From NCBI GenBank assembly GCA_045545435.1, contig JAZQAV010000027.1, positions 1-14,957 on the forward strand: a stretch of DNA of 14,957 bases. The letters run 5' to 3'. The notes beneath the pieces were generated by a model. It saw nothing but the letters and a program-made list of their open reading frames with translations, was not told the DNA's origin and did no database searches. Each line of letters starts with the position of its first letter. The stretch's first letter is position 1. Below, piece after piece: positions 1 through 7,657 of this stretch. The stretch is from UMGS1502 sp045545435. Its GTDB lineage: Bacteria > Actinomycetota > Coriobacteriia > Coriobacteriales > Eggerthellaceae. The translations under genes were made by a program, and so were the position numbers.

Positions 1-64
1 AGGGGACGCAAATGTAGCGAATCATCCAAGCTGCACCTGCTATTGTGCGAGAAGTCTCCAAAAC

Positions 65-92
65 AAAAAAGCCCGCCGAAGCGGGCCTTTCT
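65..92 (-). terminator. Rho-independent terminator of focA
   Basis: Read on the minus strand this is GCCCGC, loop TTCG, GCGGGC, followed by a run of six T (70-65). The stem is 6 bp of pure G/C with a stable UUCG tetraloop, and it lies about 50 nt after the focA stop codon. It has the classical layout of an intrinsic terminator and closes the minus-strand formate cluster. A smaller GTTAGC/GCTAAC inverted repeat (110-115 and 124-129) sits between it and the stop codon. Confidence 0.88.
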
Positions 93-138
93 CGGTTGCG
101 CGTCTCTCTGTTAGCGTTTTCTTGCTAACGCTTCTCTG

Positions 139-975
139 CTAGCGTTTCGCGTAGCCAATCCAATAAAGGACGCCCACGAATACCGAGCCGCCAATGATGT
201 TGCCAACGGTAGCAAGAAGAATATTGTAAGCGCATCCGCCAAACGTGAGCACCGCGGTGTTCACGGCGCCCGCATCGGCGCCCATCATGCACGCCACCAC
301 GCCCATGGGAAGCAGGAACATGTTGGCAACGCAGTGCTCAAAGCCCATAGCCACAAAGGCCATGACGGGAAAAATGCAGGTGAAAATCTTGTCTATGACC
401 GTGCGTCCTGCAAAGCCCATCCAAACCGCAAGGCACACCAAGAAGTTGCACATAATCCCTCGGCAAACAATGGCAACCGGGCTCAAAGATATTTTTCCCG
501 CAGCTATCGACATCATAGCGGTGCCCAATGCCCCGCCGTTCATGCCCATGCTGTTGCTTCCAACGACGAGAGCAATCACCAAAAGGCTGCCAACCAAATT
601 GCCAAGCCATACAACTACCCAGTTTTTGGCCACCTCGCCCCACGAGTATTTTTTGGACAGGGCGCCCATAATCATCAGGTTGTTGCCGGTGAACAGCTCG
701 GCTCCTGCAACAACCACGCAAATAAGGCCAAGGCTGAAAGCAAGACCACCCAATAATTGCGACGCCGCAAACGACAACGTGCTGTCGGCCTTCACGAAGG
801 TCATAAACAGGCCGCCACAGGCGATAAACATACCCGCCAACACAGCCAAAGCGAAACAACGAACATTGTCCATGCCGGTTTTGTTTTTGCCTATGGTTTC
901 GGCTTTGGCCTCAATAGCTGCGCCAGCAGCGCAGTCGGGTTTCAAGGCCGCTATTTCAGCGTCTTCCAATGCCAC
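139..975 (-). CDS. focA: Formate/nitrite transporter family channel (FocA-like)
   Basis: Predicted inner-membrane pentameric channel for formate (or a related small monovalent anion) of the FNT family. The 278 residues match the usual family length and show six hydrophobic segments. Family signatures are visible: LFTGNN near residues 95-99 (Thr96 in the position of the FocA omega-loop threonine), a GNLVG segment near 125-129, RGIMCN near 172-177, and FEHCVANM near 212-219, where His214 corresponds to the conserved pore histidine. The start is a GTG at 975, preceded by GGAAAGGA at good spacing; no better ATG is near. It lies 222 bp downstream of the formate dehydrogenase gene on the same strand, which supports formate over nitrite as substrate. 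A hairpin terminator separates it from fdh, so it may have its own promoter or be expressed by partial read-through. Confidence 0.9.
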   Translation of the reverse strand: MALEDAEIAALKPDCAAGAAIEAKAETIGKNKTGMDNVRCFALAVLAGMFIACGGLFMTFVKADSTLSFAASQLLGGLAFSLGLICVVVAGAELFTGNNLMIMGALSKKYSWGEVAKNWVVVWLGNLVGSLLVIALVVGSNSMGMNGGALGTAMMSIAAGKISLSPVAIVCRGIMCNFLVCLAVWMGFAGRTVIDKIFTCIFPVMAFVAMGFEHCVANMFLLPMGVVACMMGADAGAVNTAVLTFGGCAYNILLATVGNIIGGSVFVGVLYWIGYAKR

Positions 976-1029
976 AGTACTAGTTCCTTTCCTGCAAAAC
1001 TGTTAATGCCCTTGAAGCCTTGCCCTCTT

Positions 1030-1095
1030 GGAGGGCTTGGCTGCTCTATGTAGCTTTTACCTTTCTAGAGGGCTTGACCGCTCTATCAGGCTTTT
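1030..1095. repeat. Two degenerate 29-bp direct repeats in the fdh-focA spacer
   Basis: The copies at 1030-1058 and 1067-1095 share AGGGCTTG, CTCTAT and GCTTTT blocks and differ at about six of 29 positions. Their start-to-start spacing is 37 bp. The first copy also forms an imperfect inverted repeat with the sequence just before it (GCCCTC/GAGGGC). They lie within the leader of focA. They could be paired operator sites or remnants of a duplication; the sequence does not decide. Confidence 0.5.
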
Positions 1096-1109
1096 CTAAG
1101 TATTCGCCG

Positions 1110-1149
1110 CTGTGCAAGGCCTGCTCGTACCCTTTGAGCCTTTGCACAG
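1110..1149 (-). other. Hairpin in the focA leader / fdh 3' region
   Basis: CTGTGCAA (1110-1117) pairs with TTGCACAG (1142-1149) and GGC (1118-1120) with GCC (1138-1140), with one bulged T and a 17-nt loop. It stands directly beside the GC-rich hairpin at 1153-1177, so the fdh-focA junction RNA would fold into two consecutive stem-loops. Function unknown. It could protect the fdh 3' end from exonucleases or modulate focA expression. Confidence 0.5.
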
Positions 1150-1178
1150 AAAATGCCGGCGCACGGGGCACCGGCATC
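1149..1178 (-). terminator. Probable terminator after the formate dehydrogenase gene
   Basis: ATGCCGG and CCGGCAT form a perfect 7-bp stem (1153-1159 with 1171-1177) around an 11-nt loop. On the minus strand the stem is followed by a short T tract. It lies about 20 nt past the fdh stop codon. The short T run suggests incomplete termination, which would allow some read-through into focA. Confidence 0.6.
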
Positions 1179-1197
1179 TGCAAAACGCACTACGCCA

Positions 1198-3981
1198 TTA
1201 AGCCTTTTGAATCTTTATAGCACATACCTTGTACTCTGGCGCCTTGGCAATGTTGTCAAGGGCCGCATTGGTCAGCCAGTTGGCGTTGCCATCCTGGAAA
1301 TGGAAGGGCATCCACGTCTGACCAGGGTTGGTTTTATCGCTCACGCGCGCTTCAGTGGTAATGGTTGCGCGCCTGCTGGAAACCGTCACCGTATCGCCGT
1401 CGACAATGCCCAAATTGGCGGCGTCAACGGTATTGATCTCAATGAACGACTTGTCGGCAATCTGATTGATACCGGGCGTTTTATCGGTCATCGCGCATGC
1501 GTTGTAGTGATACAGAATACGGCCTGTCATCAGCACAAACGGATACTCTGCATCGGGCAGCTCGGCGCTGGGGCGATAATCCGCCAACGAGTACGTGCCT
1601 TCACCCTTGGAGAATTTGCCCACGTGCATGATGGGAGTGCCAGGATGCTCGGCGGTGGGACACGGCCACTGCAGGCCCCTTCCCGCTATCTCGGGCGAAT
1701 CCAAACGCGCATGGCTGATACCGCCGAAGCTGGGCGTGACGCTTGCGATCTCGTCCATTATCTGAGCAGGCGTAAGATCGGGCTGGTTGTACCCCATACG
1801 CCTCATGATCTGGGTGAATATCCACGTATCGGGACGCGTTCCCGCAGGAGCCTCCACTGCCTTGCGCACGCGCTGCACGCGGCGCTCGGTATTGCTGAAG
1901 GTGCCCTCTTTCTCGGCGTAGGCGATGCCCGGCAGCACCACATCGGCGTACTTGGCGGTTTCGGTCATGAACAGATCGTCCACCACCAAGAAGTCCAAGC
2001 TGGTCAAAGCCTTTATTACGTGGTTGGTGTCGGGGTCGGTGCGTACCGGGTCCTCACCAAAAATGAACAGGCCCTTGATATCACCCGAGGTCATCTTGGG
2101 GAAGCACTCGGTTGCCTTGGTGCCCACCGCAGGATTGAGCTTAATGTCCCAAGCTGCCTCGAATTTAGCGATGACATCGGGATTTGCCACCTTTTGGTAG
2201 CCGGGGAAATCCGTCGGCTGAGCACCCATGTCGCATGCACCCTGAACGTTGTTCTGGCCGCGAATAGGATTCACGCCGCAGCCGGGACGTCCCAGCTTGC
2301 CGCAGATCATGGCCAGGTTCGAAAGGCTCATAACGCCTTCGGTTCCGGTGGAGTGCTCGGTTACGCCCAAACAATACATGATGGGCGCTGCTTTTGCGGT
2401 AGCATACATACGCGCTGCCTGAATAAGGTCTTCAACAGGCACTTCGCAAATCTCCGCCACCCGTTCGGGGGTGTAGGGAGCAAGCATGGCCTTAAGGTCT
2501 TCGAAGCCCTGCGTACGGGTTTCAACAAACTCTTTATCGTAGAGACCCTCGTTGATGATGATGTTGGCCATACCGTTGCTGAAGGCGACGTTGGTGCCGG
2601 GCCTTAGCTTAAGGTGTACATCGGCGTGTTTGGCCAGGCCAATGTCACGCGGGTCAACAAGAATCAGCTTGGTGCCCGATTCAACCGCGGCACGCACCTG
2701 CATGCCCAAAACGGGATGGGCCTCTTCGGGGTTGGAGCCCACGATCATGATGAGATCGGACTCCGTCGTAATGTCGGAAATGGTGTTGGTCATTGCACCA
2801 GATCCCAGCGTGGTTGCCAGACCGGCAACAGTGGGGGCGTGTCAAACTCGGGCGCAATTGTCGACGTTGTTTGTGCCGAAGGCCGTTCTCGCCATCTTCT
2901 GCAGGAGGTATACGTCCTCGTTGGTTGAACGGCTGCAGGCAAACGCAGCCAGCGAATCGGGGCCAGAAGCCTCTTTGATCTCGCTGAAGCGCGCGGCCAC
3001 CAAATCCAGAGCTTCGTCCCAGGTGGCTTCTTCAAACTCACCGGATTCTTTGTTTTTGATAAGGGGCGAGGTAAGACGCTCTTCGGCCTGCACGAAATCG
3101 AACGAGGCGCTGCGGCCTTTCACGCAGAGCATGCCTTTGTTGGAAGGGCCATTGGCCGCTTCGACGTCTACGATTTTTCCGTCTTTCACCACCAGGTACA
3201 TCTGGCAGCCTACCGCGCAGTGCGGGCAGGTGGTAAGGGTTTTGGTAACCTCCCACGCACGATACTGGTCACGGCGCTTCAAGGTAAGGGCACCCGTGGG
3301 GCACGCCTGAGTACAGCAACCGCAGCTTTCGCAGCCGCTCTCGCGCCAGTTTTCGCCAAAGGGAGCGTTAATGATGGTCTCCAAGCCCTTTTTGCCTGTT
3401 TGCAGCGTGTGATTGTGAGCCTGGTTGTTGCAGGCGCCCACGCAACGCTGGCACTTAATGCACAGGTTGGGATTGAAGCTGAGGAACGGATTGTCAGCAA
3501 GGATGGGCAGATCTTCGTGCTCTACCAGGAAAGGCGTCTCGGTGACATCAAGCTCGCGCGCAATATCCTGCAGCTCGCACGCACCGTTTTTCCGGCAGCT
3601 GAAGCAATAGCTGGTAGAGCTAAGGCCATGATTGGCCATCAGCAGCTGCACGGCTATGCGGCGCTCGTTTTGCACGCGCTCGGAGTTGGTAACCACAACC
3701 ATGCCGTCTTCAACCGTTGTGTTGCAGGCGGGCACCAACGAAGGACGGCCTTCTACCTCCACCACGCACACACGGCACGAACCCACGTTGCTGACGCCTT
3801 CCAGCGCACATAGCGTGGGGATTCTAATTCCCCGCTCACGTGCGGCGGCGACAATCGTCGTACCTTGAGGCACGCTTATTTGAGCGCCATCAATAGACAC
3901 CGTAACCATCTTGTTGGAAAGACTATCAGACACGTCGCCGATTGCAGCAGCGGGCATACTGCCCGTTATGGTGCTAGTCAT
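1198..3981 (-). CDS. fdhF: Selenocysteine-containing formate dehydrogenase catalytic subunit (UGA recoded at Sec380)
   Basis: Large subunit of a soluble molybdenum/tungsten bis-MGD formate dehydrogenase of the NuoG-like multi-cluster type; interconverts formate and CO2. One 927-residue protein results if the in-frame TGA at 2844-2842 is read as selenocysteine. The context, NCARV-U-HAPTVAG, matches the active-site motif of FdhF-type enzymes. Order of domains: [2Fe-2S] ferredoxin (C58, C69, C72, C86); His-Cys cluster region (H118, C126, C129, C135); two [4Fe-4S] ferredoxin motifs (C174-C184 and C217-C227); the molybdopterin-domain [4Fe-4S] (C252, C255, C259, C286); Sec380; and a dinucleotide-binding C-terminal domain. 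The ATG at 3981 is chosen because GGAAGGAGGG precedes it; an upstream in-frame ATG at 4065 lies inside the neighbouring gene. The start overlaps the stop of the flavoprotein gene by 8 nt, implying translational coupling. Unaware pipelines would split it into two ORFs. The selenocysteine machinery is not in the window. Confidence 0.93.
2804..2841 (-). promoter_or_regulatory. Bacterial SECIS element of the formate dehydrogenase mRNA
   Basis: Starting 12 nt after the UGA, the mRNA has GUUGCC (2829-2824), loop GGUCU (2823-2819) and GGCAAC (2818-2813), a perfect 6-bp apical stem. CCC before it and GGG after it can pair as a lower stem across an internal loop. Apical-stem distance and GGUCU loop closely resemble the E. 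coli fdhF SECIS bound by SelB. It overlaps coding sequence, as is normal for bacterial SECIS elements, and is the strongest local support for recoding. Confidence 0.88.
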
Positions 3982-5815
3982 ATTGGATGCGCCCTCCTTC
4001 CATAATTCCGCAACCGAAGTGATCGCAGCGCAAGCAGCGACCGCATTCTTGAATGGCCTCTTCAAGGCTCATCTCGGTTTCGACGCCATTGAAATCGGCC
4101 CGACGTTCACGGGCGGGACGCTCGGCAATGTCCACGCGGCCGTACGCATTGCGCTCGTTGGCCTTGGGTTCAGGAACTTCAAGATCGAAATCGAGCTTAT
4201 GGTTGTAGCCCAAATAGGCGTCGATGTTGCGCGCAGCAACCTTGCCGGCGCCAATTGCCCTAATGGCCGTAGCGGGAGCGGTTTGGCAGTCGCCGCCCAC
4301 GAAAACGTTCTCGAAGCTTTCTGCGCAAAGCGTTTCGTCAGCCTTGAAGATGCTGCGATCGGCCTGCATGCCAAACTCTTCGAAAGGAGCGGAAAGAACA
4401 GCCTGGCCCACCGCCAGCAAAACGATGTCGGCCTCGATGCGCTCTTGCGGCTTGTTAGCATCAACGGGAGCGGGACGGCCGCGTTTGACGGCGCTGATCA
4501 TCTGAGGCTGCACAACAACCGCGCAGCAGTGGCCGTTTTCGTCCACTTCAATGCCAACAGGGCTGCGCAGGGTAAGCATTTCCACGCCTTCCTGCATGGC
4601 CGATTCAATTTCGGACTGCAGTGCGGTCATATCGGCCACGCGACGGCGATAGATGCAGTTGACCTCGGCAGCACCCGCACGCACGCTGGTGCGGCAGCAG
4701 TCCATGGCAACGTTGCCGCCGCCAATGACCGCAACCTTTTTGCCCGTGAAATCGGGCAGCCAATCGCCGTTACCAATCTTGGAGAGCAGGTCAACCGCGC
4801 TGCTCACGCCTTCGGCGTCGATATTGTCAAGACGCAGCGACTTGCCGCCCTGGGCGCCAATGGCAACGTATACCGCGTCATATTCGGCGGCAATTTCGCG
4901 CATGCGCTCGGCGTCAACCTGGGCGTTGTACTCAACATCGATATTGCCCACGGAAAGGATGGCGCGAATGTCCTCGTCAAGGCGCTCACGCGGGAAGCGA
5001 TAGGCGGGAATGCCGTAACGCATCATGCCACCCAGCTTTTGGCGCGCTTCGAAAACAGTTACATGGTGGCCCATAAGCGCACTGAAATACGCGCAGGTAA
5101 GGCCGGAAGGACCACCGCCTATGACGGCGATGCGCCTGCCCGTATCGGCATTGCGCGCAAACACCGGCACCTTATCGGCTGTCAGCTGGTCCACGGCGAA
5201 CTTTTTAATTCCGCGGATGTTAACAGGAGCGTCGATAAGCGTGCGGCGGCAACGAGCCTCACAAGGATGCTCGCAGACAAACGCGCAGGCCGTTGGGAAC
5301 GGGTTGTCCTTGCGAATCATGTTGATAGCGTCCGCGTAGCGGCCTTCTCCCGTAAGCGCGATATATGCAGGAATGTTTACGTGAGCTGGGCACAACGCCT
5401 CGCACGGCAGCTTCTGCTCAACTTCGGCGGTGCACAGGTGGTCTTTCACATGGCTTTCGTACTCACTGGCGAAAAGCTCAAGACCAACAAGCACGTCGCG
5501 GCCAGCCTGGTATCCGATAGCGCAGTCGCTGGTGTCGGCAACCATCTGCGCCATGGTGCGCAAAAAAGCCAGGTCTTCTTCGGTGCCTTTGCACTCCAGT
5601 ATTTTCTCGAGCAGCTTGCGCAGTTGCGGAATGCCGTCACGACACGGCACACATTTGCCGCACGTTTGCACTTCCGCCGCTTTCAGCAAGCTGACCTGGA
5701 CCGATATCGGACAGCTTCCCGGCGGTGTTGCTTGCACGCGGCGTACGAAATCGTCCAAGCTGCCCGCGATCTTACCGTCCAACTGCGGGCCGGTAGTCAG
5801 CGAGATTACTCCCAT
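3974..5815 (-). CDS. Iron-sulfur flavoprotein: NuoF C-terminal [4Fe-4S] domain fused to GltD-like NAD(P)H/FAD oxidoreductase
   Basis: A 613-residue electron-transfer subunit, probably the partner of the formate dehydrogenase. Residues about 30-125 resemble only the C-terminal cluster domain of the 51-kDa NADH dehydrogenase subunit (TCGKCVPCRDG with C52, C55, C58, and C98 in TSDCAIG). The NADH/FMN-binding core of NuoF is absent. From about 138 on it follows the small subunit of glutamate synthase: cysteines C138, C142, C177, C181, C185, C189 for [4Fe-4S] clusters, an FAD-binding GGGPSG at 233-238, a second nucleotide-binding GGGNVAMD at 365-372, and VGGDC near 506-510. A further cysteine motif (C591, C594, C597, C602) closes the protein. 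Start chosen at ATG 5815, downstream of a purine-rich GAGGGGTGG site; upstream in-frame ATGs lack comparable support. The 3' end overlaps fdh by 8 nt. Expected role: passing electrons between formate and NAD(P)H and/or ferredoxin; the true acceptor cannot be read from sequence. Confidence 0.85.
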   Translation of the reverse strand: MGVISLTTGPQLDGKIAGSLDDFVRRVQATPPGSCPISVQVSLLKAAEVQTCGKCVPCRDGIPQLRKLLEKILECKGTEEDLAFLRTMAQMVADTSDCAIGYQAGRDVLVGLELFASEYESHVKDHLCTAEVEQKLPCEALCPAHVNIPAYIALTGEGRYADAINMIRKDNPFPTACAFVCEHPCEARCRRTLIDAPVNIRGIKKFAVDQLTADKVPVFARNADTGRRIAVIGGGPSGLTCAYFSALMGHHVTVFEARQKLGGMMRYGIPAYRFPRERLDEDIRAILSVGNIDVEYNAQVDAERMREIAAEYDAVYVAIGAQGGKSLRLDNIDAEGVSSAVDLLSKIGNGDWLPDFTGKKVAVIGGGNVAMDCCRTSVRAGAAEVNCIYRRRVADMTALQSEIESAMQEGVEMLTLRSPVGIEVDENGHCCAVVVQPQMISAVKRGRPAPVDANKPQERIEADIVLLAVGQAVLSAPFEEFGMQADRSIFKADETLCAESFENVFVGGDCQTAPATAIRAIGAGKVAARNIDAYLGYNHKLDFDLEVPEPKANERNAYGRVDIAERPARERRADFNGVETEMSLEEAIQECGRCLRCDHFGCGIMEGGRIQYD

Positions 5816-6035
5816 TTTTCCACCCCTCTCTTTTTCTCGTTCCCCTTCGCGCATAAGGATAAGGGGTATTTGCCTTAAAACGGGCGTGATTTTGATATTT
5901 AATCTCTCAATATTTTTTGGATACCTCAACATCAAGCCTTCCGCACACGAATAGCCGATGCGCGCAAAGGCATCTGAGACAAATTGGCATGGCTGGCCTT
6001 GGGGCTAAAGGCAAAGGAAGACGGCGAATTTTCGT

Positions 6036-6050
6036 TCAGCGTGACGCTGA
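6036..6050. promoter_or_regulatory. Operator-like palindrome upstream of the fdh operon
   Basis: TCAGCGT and ACGCTGA form a perfect 7-bp inverted repeat around a single central G. The near-zero spacer fits a dimeric regulator site better than an RNA hairpin. It is about 220 bp upstream of the flavoprotein start. The regulator is unknown. Confidence 0.4.
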
Positions 6051-6067
6051 GAGTTCGTTGCAAGAGT

Positions 6068-6107
6068 AGGCTCCACCTGAGGTCAAGAGAGCAGGCTTCA
6101 CCTGAGG
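6068..6107. repeat. Tandem 15-bp direct repeats with CACCTGAGG core
   Basis: AGGCTCCACCTGAGG (6068-6082) and AGGCTTCACCTGAGG (6093-6107) differ at one position and start 25 bp apart. Weaker similarity extends about 5 bp on both sides (AAGAG before, CAA after). They lie between the ferredoxin gene and the fdh operon and could be paired regulator sites or a small duplication. Confidence 0.55.
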
Positions 6108-6115
6108 CAAAATGC

Positions 6116-6151
6116 ACAAGCGCAGGTAGCTTTGACGCTACCTGCGCTTGT
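6116..6151 (-). terminator. 15-bp perfect hairpin downstream of the ferredoxin gene
   Basis: ACAAGCGCAGGTAGC (6116-6130) and its exact reverse complement (6137-6151) flank a 6-nt loop. It lies about 46 nt after the ferredoxin stop codon and would make a very stable RNA stem on either strand. There is only a short T-rich stretch after it on the minus strand (ATTTTG), so it may stabilise the 3' end or attenuate rather than act as a textbook terminator. The inverted repeat itself is certain; the role is inferred. Confidence 0.6.
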
Positions 6152-6197
6152 GTCATAGCTTTAAAACGGCGCCGCTTACGCCTACCGCGCGCTTGTG

Positions 6198-6386
6198 CTA
6201 GTCTTCGAGAATTTCCTCGATAGCGCCCATGGGGCATGCCTCAAGGCAATCTTCGCATGCGATGCAGGAATCCTCGTTAACTACCTCAACCACGCCGCGC
6301 GTTACCTCAAGAACCTCCTGCGGGCACGCATCAACGCAGATGCCGCAACCTACGCACTCTTCTTCGTTAATCTGTGGATGGGACAT
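6198..6386 (-). CDS. 2x[4Fe-4S] ferredoxin
   Basis: A 62-residue bacterial-type ferredoxin, a soluble low-potential one-electron carrier. Two complete CxxCxxCxxxCP motifs are present (C11, C14, C17, C21 and C41, C44, C47, C51), each with the trailing proline typical of clostridial-type ferredoxins. The protein is very acidic, ending EEILED. The ATG at 6386 follows a GAGAGGAGA site at normal spacing; a longer in-frame reading upstream has no ribosome binding site and no ferredoxin similarity. It lies between hypE and the fdh operon on the same strand, so it is a candidate electron donor/acceptor for the formate dehydrogenase flavoprotein or a hydrogenase. The 15-bp hairpin downstream suggests its own transcript. 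Confidence 0.92.
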   Translation of the reverse strand: MSHPQINEEECVGCGICVDACPQEVLEVTRGVVEVVNEDSCIACEDCLEACPMGAIEEILED

Positions 6387-6527
6387 GATATCTCCTCTCG
6401 TTACACCCCAAGCAATTTGAGCTGCTTGCGCTGCCTCAACCGCACAGCCGCGCAACGAGTGCGGAGCTTGTGGCTGTTTGGGCTGCAAAGAGGCTTACAT
6501 GCGCTCAGCGATTTTCTCTCTGTGCGC

Positions 6528-6555
6528 AAGATACCATGTAACGCACGAAACGCAA
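6528..6555 (-). promoter_or_regulatory. Candidate promoter of the ferredoxin gene
   Basis: On the minus strand TTGCGT (6555-6550) and TATCTT (6533-6528) are separated by 16 nt. Initiation here would give a leader of roughly 135 nt before the ferredoxin ATG. The match is moderate and based on hexamer similarity only. Confidence 0.35.
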
Positions 6556-6634
6556 TAAAAAATTGGTAACTTTTCGCTAACGTGTATGCAGGGCACCCGC
6601 AACAAGGCGGCCGCCTGCACACGAGTAGCACCAT

Positions 6635-7657
6635 TTAGCAAATGCGCGGAAGCTGCTCGCCCACCAGCATGTCCAAAATGCGCTTGCTGCCAAAAGCCGT
6701 GCGCAAATACACCTTGGGGCCGCGCTCGGGATCGCATGCCGCAACCTCGCCGATGATTGCAGCGTCAGCGCCATACTTGTTGGCCTTCATGGCCGCAAGG
6801 GCGGCATCTGCCTGGTCGGCAGGCACAACGCACACCATTTTGCCTTCGTTGGCAACCTGCAGCACATCGTAGCCCAGCATGTCACACGCGCCCAACACCG
6901 CATCTTTCACCGGTATGCTCTGCTCTTCCACCAGCATGTCTACCTGCGATTGATCGGCGAGCTCGTTCAGGGTTGACGCAAGACCACCGCGCGTGGGGTC
7001 ACGGAAGCAGCGCGTTTGGGGAGCAGCTTCCAGCACTTCGGCAATAAGATGATTCAGCGGGGCCGCGTCGCTTTCAACGGGCGCGTCGAACGACAGTGAT
7101 TCGCGGCAGCTCATAATGGTGATGCCATGATCGCCCAAGGTGCCCGTAACCAGGATTTTGTCGCCTGGTTTGCAATGAGCGCCCGAAAGATTGACTCCTT
7201 CGGGGATAAAACCCACGCCCGACGTGTTGATGAAAACGCCGTCGCCGTGACCGCGATTGACCACCTTGGTATCGCCCGTAACCAAATGCACCCCGGCTTC
7301 AGCTGCGGTTTCGGCCATGGTCGCGCAAATTTTCTTGAGGTCTTCAATGGGATAGCCCTCTTCAAGAATGAACCCGCAGCTCAAATATTTAGGAACCGCA
7401 CCCGACGTGGCCACATCGTTAACCGTGCCGCATACCGCCAATTTACCGATGTTTCCGCCTGGGAAGAAATGCGGCGTAACCACAAAGCTGTCGGTGGAAA
7501 AGGCAATGCGCTCACCAGGTGCCGGCGCGGGCAAAGCCGCCGCATCATTTCCCTGGGCAAGTTCTTCGCCAGCATAGGCAGCAAAGAACACTTCGTCGAT
7601 GATGCGTTTCATCATGGTGCCGCCAGAGCCATGTCCCAAAAGAACCTGCGTATCCAT
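6635..7657 (-). CDS. hypE: [NiFe]-hydrogenase maturation protein HypE
   Basis: A 340-residue cytosolic HypE. With HypF it makes the cyanide ligands of the [NiFe]-hydrogenase active site by ATP-dependent dehydration of a carbamoylated C-terminal cysteine. The N-terminal LGHGSGGTMM, the NDAA at 37-40, STDSFVV (54-60), FFPGGNIGKLAVCGT and the TGDTKVV segment are family hallmarks of the PurM-like ATP-binding fold. The protein ends PRIC, so the catalytic C-terminal cysteine (Cys340) is intact. Length is normal. The ATG at 7657 follows AAAGGAAC. No other hyp genes or hydrogenase subunits are in the window; hypE stands alone downstream of nikR, from which it is separated by a 255-bp repeat-rich spacer. 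It belongs to the PurM-like superfamily that also contains SelD, but the PRIC end and motifs fit HypE. Confidence 0.93.
   Translation of the reverse strand: MDTQVLLGHGSGGTMMKRIIDEVFFAAYAGEELAQGNDAAALPAPAPGERIAFSTDSFVVTPHFFPGGNIGKLAVCGTVNDVATSGAVPKYLSCGFILEEGYPIEDLKKICATMAETAAEAGVHLVTGDTKVVNRGHGDGVFINTSGVGFIPEGVNLSGAHCKPGDKILVTGTLGDHGITIMSCRESLSFDAPVESDAAPLNHLIAEVLEAAPQTRCFRDPTRGGLASTLNELADQSQVDMLVEEQSIPVKDAVLGACDMLGYDVLQVANEGKMVCVVPADQADAALAAMKANKYGADAAIIGEVAACDPERGPKVYLRTAFGSKRILDMLVGEQLPRIC

Larger units (their letters stand above)
5816..6197 (-). promoter_or_regulatory. 382-bp leader region of the fdh operon
   Basis: No convincing gene is present. On the minus strand the last 35 nt before the flavoprotein ATG are almost entirely purine and contain its ribosome binding site. 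Above this lies an AT-rich stretch (about 5885-5930) unusual for the window. It contains a weak promoter-like pair, TTGATG and TATTGA with 17-nt spacing, so the operon promoter is plausibly here but cannot be fixed. Further upstream are a TCAGCGT-G-ACGCTGA palindrome (6036-6050), two direct repeats (6068-6107) and a 15-bp hairpin (6116-6151). Confidence 0.5.

Noticed and set aside
1..64. Left-edge sequence as the end of another gene
   Set aside because: No reading frame with recognisable content and no stop/terminator arrangement on either strand could be supported in this short stretch.
1153..2607. A 484-codon plus-strand frame opposite the formate dehydrogenase
   Set aside because: Antisense shadow with no motifs; the minus strand encodes the molybdopterin enzyme.
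1198..2793. A separate molybdopterin oxidoreductase gene starting at the ATG 2793
   Set aside because: The frame is continuous through the UGA with the upstream part, a SECIS-like hairpin is present, and no ribosome binding site precedes 2793.
3911..5878. A 655-codon plus-strand frame opposite the flavoprotein gene
   Set aside because: The antisense frame is open because of the codon bias of the real gene; the minus-strand product has clear cofactor motifs, while this one has none.
5932..6237. A 101-codon minus-strand reading frame spanning the ferredoxin 3' end and the fdh leader
   Set aside because: It starts inside the ferredoxin gene in another frame, reads through the 15-bp hairpin and the repeats, has no ribosome binding site, and its product is basic and low in recognisable structure. 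Treated as chance.
6635..7657. Selenophosphate synthetase (selD), expected near a selenoprotein
   Set aside because: The protein shares the PurM-like fold but has the HypE N-terminal motif and the PRIC C-terminus; it lacks the SelD N-terminal Cys/Sec loop.
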